Assembly (NCBI GenBank): GCA_013361745.1 | Contig: JABFXM010000135.1 | Location: 1-5,068, forward strand | Source: Gemmatimonadaceae bacterium | GTDB taxonomy: Bacteria > Gemmatimonadota > Gemmatimonadetes > Gemmatimonadales > Gemmatimonadaceae | Length of the DNA stretch: 5,068 nucleotides | Direction: 5' to 3' | Shown here: positions 1 through 5,068 of the stretch, in pieces | How positions within the stretch are numbered: the first letter of the stretch is position 1 | Layout of the letters: the number at the start of each line of letters is the position of its first letter | Program-made: the position numbers and the translations under genes | The notes under the pieces: model-generated | The model's database searches: none | Told to the model about the DNA's origin: nothing | The model's input: only the letters and a program-made list of their open reading frames with translations

Positions 1-756
1 GGCGCGCTTGACGACCGCCGCGGTCGCGCGCTTGCGGATCATCATCGCCGCGCCGAGCACGTGGAAGGCGAAGAGGAAGGCGAGGACGCGATGGGTGAGC
101 TGCAGGTGCACCAGCGCCGAGTTGTCCGAGCGGTACACCCGGCAGGTCGGGAAGCCGAGGCAGGCGCCGGCGGCGCCGAGGTTCGCGGTGAGCGCGCCGA
201 AGACGAGGACGACGAAGGCGAGGATCACGGCGACGCGCGCGACGCGCCACGACTTCGCCGCCGCGGCGAGAGCGACCGCGTCGCTCGAGAGCGGGACCGC
301 GCGCGGCGCGCCGAACCCGCCCGCGCGCACAGCGGCGACCACGATCGTCGCCAGCAGCGCCATCGCGAGCGCGAGGTGCGTGACGATCACGAAGGGATTG
401 AGCCGCAGCTTGATGGTCACGGCGCCGAGGAGCGCCGTCGCGACGACGACGCCTAACGCTCCCGCGGCGGGGCCGAGCACTCCCCCGCGTCCGCCGACGC
501 CGGCCTCGTCGCGCCGCCGCCAGGCCGCGTACGCGAGCGCCGCCGCGGCGACGGTGACGAAGAGCGCGAGGTAGCGGTGCGACAGCTCGACGATGAGGTC
601 GGGGCGGTCGAGGGGCGGGAACCAGTAGCCGGCGCACTTCGGCCAGTGCTCGCCGCATCCCCAGCCCGAGCCGGTGATGCGCACGATGGCGCCGAAGACG
701 ATCTGCAAGAAGGCGATCGCGAGCGCGACGTACGAGAGTCGGCGGAGGGTCTTCAT
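1..756 (-). CDS. ctaA: Haem A synthase (CtaA/COX15 family), 3' end outside the window
   Basis: This inner-membrane enzyme oxidises the C8 methyl group of haem O to the formyl group of haem A, the cofactor of aa3-type cytochrome c oxidases. The visible 252 residues start at the ATG at 756-754 and stay open to the left edge. They show the family's two-fold repeat. The first half has GAIVRITGSGWGCGEHWPKC (residues 22-41), with a Cys34/Cys41 pair, followed by VELSHR carrying Glu57 and His60, the catalytic-type glutamate and haem ligand. His127 lies in a second helix. The second half repeats the pattern, with Cys199/Cys205 and LTHR at His222. The fourth haem-ligand histidine expected near the C-terminus is off the window, since the Bacillus protein is about 306 residues. 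The Cys pairs place it with the cysteine-containing class. Its start overlaps the stop of the upstream small gene (ATGA) and no strong Shine-Dalgarno is visible, so translation is probably coupled. ctaB might follow to the left, but this cannot be seen. Confidence 0.95.
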   Translation of the reverse strand, partial: MKTLRRLSYVALAIAFLQIVFGAIVRITGSGWGCGEHWPKCAGYWFPPLDRPDLIVELSHRYLALFVTVAAAALAYAAWRRRDEAGVGGRGGVLGPAAGALGVVVATALLGAVTIKLRLNPFVIVTHLALAMALLATIVVAAVRAGGFGAPRAVPLSSDAVALAAAAKSWRVARVAVILAFVVLVFGALTANLGAAGACLGFPTCRVYRSDNSALVHLQLTHRVLAFLFAFHVLGAAMMIRKRATAAVVKRA

Positions 757-992
757 CGGGGGATGCCGCGCCAGGTGTAGAAGAGGAGCACCGCGAGCGC
801 GAGCGCGGGGACGACGGCCCAGAGGATCTCGAGGGCGCGGCGTTGGCTGGGAAGGTTTCCGGTCTCTCCCTCCGCGATCGCGGGGACGTCCGCCACCGGG
901 TGCGGCCGCGAGACGCGCACGGTCGCGACCACGAGCGCCAGCTGGGCGACGAGGGCGACGAGGGCGGAGATCCAGAAGAGCACGGCGGTCAT
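753..992 (-). CDS. Small membrane protein resembling the N-terminal hairpin of cytochrome c oxidase subunit II, without a CuA domain
   Basis: This is a 79-residue protein with two predicted membrane helices (about residues 3-27 and 54-74), joined by a polar stretch of roughly 25 residues. The C-terminal helix, beginning RALEILWAVVPALALAVLLF, closely follows the subunit II signature 'lEilWtviPalil' that opens the second transmembrane helix. The preceding linker is also placed as in subunit II. In a normal subunit II this hairpin is followed by a periplasmic cupredoxin domain that binds CuA. Here the reading frame stops at Arg79 (TGA at 755-753), right after the second helix, and the next ORF is ctaA. 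No CuA ligands (Cys-x3-Cys, His, Met) are present. The stop overlaps the ctaA start by ATGA, so the two are almost certainly co-transcribed and translationally coupled. No clear Shine-Dalgarno precedes the ATG at 992-990. It could be a separate oxidase subunit, an assembly factor or a remnant. The subunit II resemblance is read by eye, and the function is not established. Confidence 0.85.
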   Translation of the reverse strand: MTAVLFWISALVALVAQLALVVATVRVSRPHPVADVPAIAEGETGNLPSQRRALEILWAVVPALALAVLLFYTWRGIPR

Positions 993-1083
993 GAAGCGAC
1001 GCGCCGGCGGGGGGAGAGGTGCTGCGTCGGCAAGGTGGATTAAAGGTCGTCGGTTGGTCAGGGTGGGTCAATCCTCATCGAGT

Positions 1084-1314
1084 CCAACGTGCGGTTCCAC
1101 GTTGACGTGGGTTCCACGTTCAACGTGGGAGTTGACGTGGGACGGGGAATCGATGGCGGGGCGGGGGACGACGTGAGACGTGGGAGGACGTGAAACGTGG
1201 GAGTTCGCCCTTCCACGTCCCACGTCTCTCCACCCTCCACGTCGTCCCCCCATTCACAACTCGCTCCCCCGTCCCACGTCAAATCCCACGTCGCACGTGG
1301 AACCCACGTCAACG
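1084..1314. repeat. Array of ACGT-centred repeats forming one long imperfect palindrome (core 1100-1314)
   Basis: This gene-free stretch is almost entirely made of short units of the type GACGTGGG, GTTCCACGT and their complements. ACGT occurs 17 times, at 1087, 1099, 1105, 1116, 1123, 1135, 1171, 1178, 1188, 1195, 1215, 1222, 1239, 1276, 1288, 1295 and 1306. Fewer than one would be expected by chance at this base composition. The units are arranged as a single giant inverted repeat. Positions 1100-1119 pair perfectly with 1295-1314 (20 bp). Positions 1120-1153 pair with 1261-1294 (29 of 34). A 9/10-nt internal loop follows, then 1163-1175 pairs perfectly with 1238-1250 (13 bp), then 1176-1200 pairs with 1213-1237 (16 of 25). 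The apical loop is about 1201-1212. It sits between the divergent oxidase-assembly operon and the permease gene, 48 bp from the permease ATG. It could be a dispersed repeat or MITE-like element, an operator array, or a hairpin RNA. No transposase or clear target duplication is seen. Confidence 0.93.
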
Positions 1315-1362
1315 CGCGCAAACCCGCCTTCCAAGGCAGCTCGTAAGCGCGTACCATTGGCG

Positions 1363-2721
1363 ATGCCCGAATCCACGCACGCCGTCCTCCCCCGTCGTAT
1401 CGGTCTCTGGACCGCCGTCGCGGTGCTCGTCGGCTCGACGATCGGCTCGGGAATCTTCCGCTCCCCGGCGGGGATCGCGCAGAAGCTCCCCGGTCCGCTG
1501 CCGATGCTCTCGGTGTGGGCGATGGGCGGACTGTTCGCGCTCTGTGGTGCGTTGTCTCTCGCCGAGGTCGCGGGCGCGTATCCGCGGACCGGCGGGGTGT
1601 ACGCGTACATCCGCGAAGGGTGGGGGGCGCTGCCCGCCTTTCTCTTCGGGTGGTCGGAGCTCGTGGTGATCCGCGCCGCGTCGCTCGGCGCGGTCTCGAT
1701 CACCTTCGCCGCGTATTTCCTCCGCTTCCTCGGTCTCGATCCGACGAAGGAGCCGTACGCGACGCGCGCGCACTGGATCGCCGCGGTGGCGATCGCGCTC
1801 ACCGCGACGTTCAACTACGTGGGCGTGCGGTGGGGAGCGCTCGTGCAGAACCTGACGACGCTCGCGAAGTACGCGGGGCTCGTGGTGATCGTGCTCGTCG
1901 CACTGGCGATCGGGCTGCCGCACACCGGCGGGCACTTCACGCCCGCCAACCCGCCGGGGAGCTTCTCGATCGCGCCCTTCGGGCTCGCGCTGGTCGGCGT
2001 GCTCTGGGCGTTCGACGGCTGGGCGGACCTCAGCTTCGTCGCCGGCGAGGTGAAGGATCCGCGGCGGACGCTGCCGCGGGCGCTGATCATCGGCACGCTT
2101 GCGGTGATCGCGATCTACCTGCTCGCGAACGTCGCGTATCTGTCCGTGATGACGGTGGACGAGATCGCGCACTCGCCGCTCGTCGCGGCGGACGTCGCGG
2201 CGCGGGTGATCGGGCCCGCGGGTGTGGTGTTCGTCGCGACGACGGTGATGCTCTCGACCTTCGGGACGCTCAACGGCTCGCTGCTCACCGCCCCGCGGAT
2301 CTTCTTCGCGATGGCGGACGACGGATTGTTCTTCCGCCCCGTGGCGCGCGTGCACCCGCGCTTCGAGACGCCGTACGTCGCGATCGCGCTCACGGCCGCG
2401 CTGGGGATCGTCTTCGTGCTGCTGCGGACCTTCGAGCAGCTCGCCGACGCCTTCGTGACGGCGATCGTGCCGTTCTACGCGCTGGGCGTCGCGTCGATCT
2501 TCGTGCTGCGGAAGCGCGCCGACTACGACGCGCCGTATCGGGTGCCGCTCTATCCGATCGTCCCCGCGCTCTTCGTGCTGGCGACCGTGATGCTCCTCGT
2601 CAACGCGACGATCGACCCGTCGAGCCGCGCGCCGACGCTGGCGGTGTTCGGGATCGTGCTGATCGGGATTCCCGTCTTCTACCTGACGGTCGGCCGGCGG
2701 CGCGCGGCGGCGAGCGAGTAG
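1363..2721 (+). CDS. APC-superfamily amino acid permease, LAT/SteT-like
   Basis: This is a 452-residue inner-membrane secondary transporter that probably moves amino acids by proton symport or exchange. Its substrate cannot be read from the sequence. About 12 hydrophobic segments are visible. Helix 1 carries the family substrate-binding signature GSTIGSGIF (residues 24-32), followed by the helix 2 region with GALSLAEVAGAYPRTGG. The FGWSELVVIRAASLGAVS stretch in helix 3 is typical of the LAT (SLC7-like) branch. Helix 6 has AFDGW (216-220), and the cytoplasmic loop after it has GEVKDPRRTLPRA (228-240), a hallmark of the family. The length is normal. The frame stays open upstream to about 1180, but those codons are ACGT-repeat sequence giving a low-complexity Pro/Thr/His-rich peptide, so the ATG at 1363 just before the conserved region is preferred. 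No Shine-Dalgarno precedes it. The gene appears monocistronic: it is divergent from the minus-strand operon and a terminator follows within 10 bp. Confidence 0.95.
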   Translation: MPESTHAVLPRRIGLWTAVAVLVGSTIGSGIFRSPAGIAQKLPGPLPMLSVWAMGGLFALCGALSLAEVAGAYPRTGGVYAYIREGWGALPAFLFGWSELVVIRAASLGAVSITFAAYFLRFLGLDPTKEPYATRAHWIAAVAIALTATFNYVGVRWGALVQNLTTLAKYAGLVVIVLVALAIGLPHTGGHFTPANPPGSFSIAPFGLALVGVLWAFDGWADLSFVAGEVKDPRRTLPRALIIGTLAVIAIYLLANVAYLSVMTVDEIAHSPLVAADVAARVIGPAGVVFVATTVMLSTFGTLNGSLLTAPRIFFAMADDGLFFRPVARVHPRFETPYVAIALTAALGIVFVLLRTFEQLADAFVTAIVPFYALGVASIFVLRKRADYDAPYRVPLYPIVPALFVLATVMLLVNATIDPSSRAPTLAVFGIVLIGIPVFYLTVGRRRAAASE

Positions 2722-2729
2722 GGACGCGC

Positions 2730-2760
2730 AACGGCCCCGTCACGGCGGGCCGTTTCTATT
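2730..2760 (+). terminator. Rho-independent terminator of the permease gene
   Basis: A perfect 8-bp GC-rich stem (AACGGCCC at 2730-2737, GGGCCGTT at 2747-2754) closes a 9-nt loop and runs straight into the T-rich tail TTTCTATT. It begins 9 bases after the permease stop codon. This is the expected position and form for an intrinsic terminator, and it separates the permease from the receptor gene downstream. Confidence 0.8.
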
Positions 2761-2787
2761 GCCCGGCGGGTCGTCGGGGGATAGCTT
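2759..2787 (+). promoter_or_regulatory. Possible sigma70-type promoter of the Oar-like receptor gene
   Basis: TTGCCC (2759-2764, 4 of 6 to TTGACA) is followed after 17 bases by TAGCTT (2782-2787, 3 of 6 to TATAAT). Transcription would start near 2793-2795, just after the permease terminator and at the foot of the leader stem-loop. The spacing and position are good, but the -10 match is weak and the organism's own promoter consensus is unknown, so this is only a candidate. Confidence 0.35.
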
Positions 2788-2793
2788 GGTGGC

Positions 2794-2826
2794 GCCCGAG
2801 GCCGGGGGTACAAGGCCCCCTCGGGC
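2794..2826 (+). other. Stem-loop at the 5' end of the receptor mRNA leader
   Basis: GCCCGAGG (2794-2801) pairs perfectly with CCTCGGGC (2819-2826). After a 2-nt bulge (2802-2803), GGG (2804-2806) can pair with CCC (2816-2818), leaving a 9-nt loop that includes GGTACAAGG. If the candidate promoter just upstream is right, this very stable hairpin would sit at the extreme 5' end of a leader of about 130 nt. No T-run follows, so it is not an intrinsic terminator. A role in protecting the mRNA 5' end is possible but is inference. The rest of the leader (2827-2909) shows no convincing gene or known riboswitch. Confidence 0.6.
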
Positions 2827-2909
2827 CCGACGAACGCTTCTCGCTCCATCAGCTCGCGGTTCTGCCCTTGCGCCTTCTGATCCCCGGCGCGCCGCATCGC
2901 TTACTCAGC

Positions 2910-2915
2910 GGAGAG
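2910..2915 (+). promoter_or_regulatory. Ribosome binding site of the Oar-like receptor gene
   Basis: GGAGAG lies 7 bases before the ATG at 2923. It is the clearest Shine-Dalgarno in the window. It fixes the receptor start, which also opens directly into a signal peptide. The permease and both minus-strand genes lack a comparable site. Confidence 0.8.
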
Positions 2916-2922
2916 ACCCTAC

Positions 2923-5068
2923 ATGCAATCTCGTCGTTCATTCGCAACCCTCGTCGCCCTGCTGCTCGGGCTCGCGGGGGTTGCCCCTCGCGTGACCAGC
3001 GCGCAGGTGACGACCGGTACGATCACCGGCACGGTGACTGGTGAGCAGTCGCAGCCGCTGGAGGACGTGCAGATCCAGGTGCTCAGCCGCGCGACGGGCT
3101 TCTCGCGCGGTGTTCGCACCAACTCCTCCGGTCGCTACACCGTCCCCGGCCTCGAGGTCGGCACGTACGACGTGACCGTCCGCCGCATCGGCTTCGCGGC
3201 CCAGACGCGCGCCGTCACGGTGAGCCTCAGCCAGGCGAGCCGCGCCGACTTCGCGCTCACCACGCAGGCGGCGGTGCTCAGCACCGTCACCACCACCGCG
3301 GCGCGTGACGAGGTCATCACCCCGACCCGCACCGGCGTGCAGACGACGGTGAGCGACACCGCGCTGCGCCGGCTGCCGACGCTGAACCGCAACTTCACGG
3401 ACTTCGTCGCGCTGACGCCGCAGGTGTCGAACGCGGGCCCCGGCCTCTCCGGCGGCGGCACGAACAACCGCTACAACAACATCCAGATCGACGGCGCCAC
3501 CGAGGCGGACCTCTTCGGGCTCGGCTCGACGGGCCAGCCGGGCGGCCAGGCGAGCGGCAAGTCGATCGGCCTCGAGGCGGTGAAGGAGTATCAGGTCCTC
3601 CTCACCCCCTTCGACGTGCGGCAGGGCAACTTCGCCGGCCTCCTCGTCAACGCGGTCACGAAGAGCGGGACGAACGAGTTCCACGGCTCGGCGCTGGGGA
3701 TGACGCGCAATCAGGGGCTGACCCGCACGCAGCCGTACATCAACAAGTACGACCAGTCGCAGTACGCCTTCTCGGTCGGCGGCCCGATCGTGAAGGACAA
3801 GGCGTTCTTCTTCGTGAACCCCGAGTTCCAGACGCGGTCGACGCCGGCGTCCGGTCTCTACCTCGGCGGCCCCTCGGTGAACGGGATCGCGCCGCCGTCG
3901 GCGGCGCTCGTCGATTCGGTGAACATGGCGCTGGCGAAGCTCGGGCAGCCGACGGGCGGCGGCGGGCTGGTGAACAACGACAACCCGCTGCAGAACATCT
4001 TCGCCCGGCTCGACTTCAACCTGCCGTGGAACACGCAGCTCGTGCTGCGCCACAACTACGGCTACGCGCAGGACCAGAGCTTCAGCCGCAGCCAGAACAG
4101 CTTCCGGCTCGACAACAACGCCTACGCGTTCCAGTCGACCAAGAATGCCTCGGTGGCGCAGATTCGCACGCTGGCCCCGAACGGGATGTTCAACGAGCTG
4201 CTGATCAACCGGACCTCGATCCGCGACCGGCGCCAGCCGGCGACGCGGAACCGCCCGGAGATCCAGATCGTCACCACGAACTACACCTTCTTCTCGGGGA
4301 GCGAGAACGCCTCGCAGGGGAACGAGCTCGATCAGGATCTCCTCGAGCTCACCGACAACTTCACGGTGCCGCTCAACACGCACCGCTTCACGATCGGGAC
4401 GCAGAACCAGTTCTACCGGGTCCGCAACCTCTTCGGCCAGTACTCCTACGGCGCCTGGCGCTTCGGGAACCTCGCCTCGGCGCTCGCCGACACGGCGAAG
4501 CCGAACCAGTACATCGTCGGCGTCCCGCTGCCGCTGGATGCGACCGGGAAGCCGGTCTCGGACGGCGCCGTGCGCTTCCGGGCGGCACAGTACGGGGTGT
4601 ACCTGCAGGACGAGTGGGCGGTAACGCCGCTGTTCAACCTGAGCCTCGGCGTGCGCGCCGACATCCCGACCTTCCGCGATCGGCCGACCTACAACAAGGT
4701 CGTGGACAGCACCTTCGCGATCAACACGAGCGAGATCCCGAGCGGGAACGTCCAGTGGTCGCCGCGAGTCGGCTTCAACTGGAACGTCACGGGTGACGAC
4801 CGCAACCAGCTCCGCGGCGGTGTCGGCCTCTTCACTGGCCGTCCGGCCTTCGTCTGGTTGTCGAACTCCTTCCAGAACTCGGGCGCCAACGGCTTCGCGC
4901 GCCTCACCTGCAACCCGGCGCAGGGTGTCCCGGTTTACAACGCGGCGAACGCCAGCAACCCCCCGACGCAGTGCGCGGGCGGGCTCACCGCGACCGCCGG
5001 AGGCGAGATCGACTACGCCGACAAGAACCTCAAGTTCCCGCAGAACCTCCGCTACTCGCTCGGCTACG
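2923..5068 (+). CDS. Oar-like TonB-dependent outer-membrane receptor with carboxypeptidase regulatory-like domain, C-terminus outside the window
   Basis: This is an outer-membrane beta-barrel receptor that would import a large or scarce ligand using energy from TonB. The ligand is unknown. The first 715 residues are visible. A signal peptide spans residues 1-27: basic MQSRR, a hydrophobic core, and likely cleavage after TSA before Gln28. Residues about 30-116 form a carboxypeptidase-regulatory-like beta-sandwich, with TGTITGTV and NSSGRYTVPGLEVGTYDVTV from residue 67. The plug follows at about 125-255, with LPTLNRNFTDFVALTPQV, IQIDGA (187-192), EAVKEYQV and the Oar-type VNAVTKSGTNEFHG (242-255). 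Barrel strands follow, alternating with Asn/Gln-rich loops. Cys663 and Cys684 appear to be the only cysteines of the visible mature part and may form a disulfide in a surface loop. Oar-type proteins usually exceed 1000 residues, so roughly a third is missing at the right edge. The gene has its own leader and ribosome binding site and is separated from the permease by a terminator. Confidence 0.94.
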   Translation, partial: MQSRRSFATLVALLLGLAGVAPRVTSAQVTTGTITGTVTGEQSQPLEDVQIQVLSRATGFSRGVRTNSSGRYTVPGLEVGTYDVTVRRIGFAAQTRAVTVSLSQASRADFALTTQAAVLSTVTTTAARDEVITPTRTGVQTTVSDTALRRLPTLNRNFTDFVALTPQVSNAGPGLSGGGTNNRYNNIQIDGATEADLFGLGSTGQPGGQASGKSIGLEAVKEYQVLLTPFDVRQGNFAGLLVNAVTKSGTNEFHGSALGMTRNQGLTRTQPYINKYDQSQYAFSVGGPIVKDKAFFFVNPEFQTRSTPASGLYLGGPSVNGIAPPSAALVDSVNMALAKLGQPTGGGGLVNNDNPLQNIFARLDFNLPWNTQLVLRHNYGYAQDQSFSRSQNSFRLDNNAYAFQSTKNASVAQIRTLAPNGMFNELLINRTSIRDRRQPATRNRPEIQIVTTNYTFFSGSENASQGNELDQDLLELTDNFTVPLNTHRFTIGTQNQFYRVRNLFGQYSYGAWRFGNLASALADTAKPNQYIVGVPLPLDATGKPVSDGAVRFRAAQYGVYLQDEWAVTPLFNLSLGVRADIPTFRDRPTYNKVVDSTFAINTSEIPSGNVQWSPRVGFNWNVTGDDRNQLRGGVGLFTGRPAFVWLSNSFQNSGANGFARLTCNPAQGVPVYNAANASNPPTQCAGGLTATAGGEIDYADKNLKFPQNLRYSLGY

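Noticed and set aside
454..456. A TTA leucine codon in ctaA (residue 101), which seems rare among the genes here
   Set aside because: A single rare codon in a GC-rich gene is weak evidence for regulation or transfer, and the surrounding codon use is normal for the window.
8..574. Long plus-strand ORF opposite ctaA
   Set aside because: It is Arg/Ala/Thr-rich low-complexity translation antisense to a clearly conserved haem A synthase. It is a shadow of GC-rich coding.
1039..1071. Possible minus-strand promoter for the oxidase operon (TTGACC and TTTAAT)
   Set aside because: The two boxes are 21 bp apart, too far for a sigma70 promoter, and no better -10 exists at 16-18 bp. The promoter of this operon is left unassigned.
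1100..1314. CRISPR array
   Set aside because: The repeated units are only 7-12 bp, inverted relative to each other and without unique spacers of constant length.
1100..1314. Bidirectional transcription terminator
   Set aside because: The genes on both sides point away from it, the arms are far too long, and no T-runs flank the stem.
2794..2826. Second intrinsic terminator after the permease
   Set aside because: The hairpin is stable but is followed by CCGACGAACG, with no T-rich tail.
1515..3044. 509-residue plus-strand ORF overlapping the permease and receptor start
   Set aside because: Its peptide is almost all Arg, Ala, Asp and Gly, it is out of frame with the convincing permease, and it runs through the terminator and leader. 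It is a high-GC shadow ORF.
2938..4383. 481-residue minus-strand ORF opposite the receptor
   Set aside because: It is an Arg/Val/Glu-rich composition shadow antisense to a well-supported Oar-like receptor with a signal peptide and conserved motifs.

Overview
The window comes from a very GC-rich aerobic bacterium. It encodes a haem A synthase and a cytochrome c oxidase-type subunit II hairpin, which point to aa3-type terminal oxidase biogenesis. It also encodes an Oar-like outer-membrane TonB-dependent receptor, so the cell is Gram-negative. GC-rich coding, expanded Oar-type receptors and aerobic respiration together fit Gemmatimonadota best. This is inference from gene content and style, and no marker gene is present to prove it.

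Layout. (1) Positions 1-992, minus strand: a two-gene operon. The promoter-proximal gene is a 79-residue protein that looks like only the N-terminal two-helix part of cytochrome c oxidase subunit II. Its stop overlaps the start (ATGA) of ctaA, haem A synthase, which runs off the left edge. (2) Positions 993-1362: a 370-bp gene-free divergent intergenic region dominated by a very long imperfect palindrome (1100-1314). It is built from repeated ACGT-centred units (GACGTGGG / CCCACGTC), with 17 ACGT cores in about 225 bp. (3) Positions 1363-2721, plus strand: a 452-residue, 12-helix APC-superfamily amino acid permease of the LAT/SteT type, closed by a good Rho-independent terminator (2730-2760). 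(4) Positions 2761-2922: a leader with a possible promoter, a strong 5' stem-loop and a clear Shine-Dalgarno sequence. (5) Positions 2923-5068, plus strand: an Oar-like TonB-dependent receptor with a signal peptide, a carboxypeptidase-regulatory-like domain, a plug and part of the barrel, cut by the right edge.

How the genes relate. The minus-strand pair belongs to respiratory oxidase assembly. The permease and the receptor are separate transcription units, separated by a terminator, and deal with uptake across the inner and outer membranes. Nothing in the sequence ties them to one pathway. The most unusual element is the ACGT palindrome between the divergent oxidase and permease genes. It could be a dispersed repeat element, an operator array, or a transcribed hairpin RNA, and it also generates spurious ORFs on both strands.
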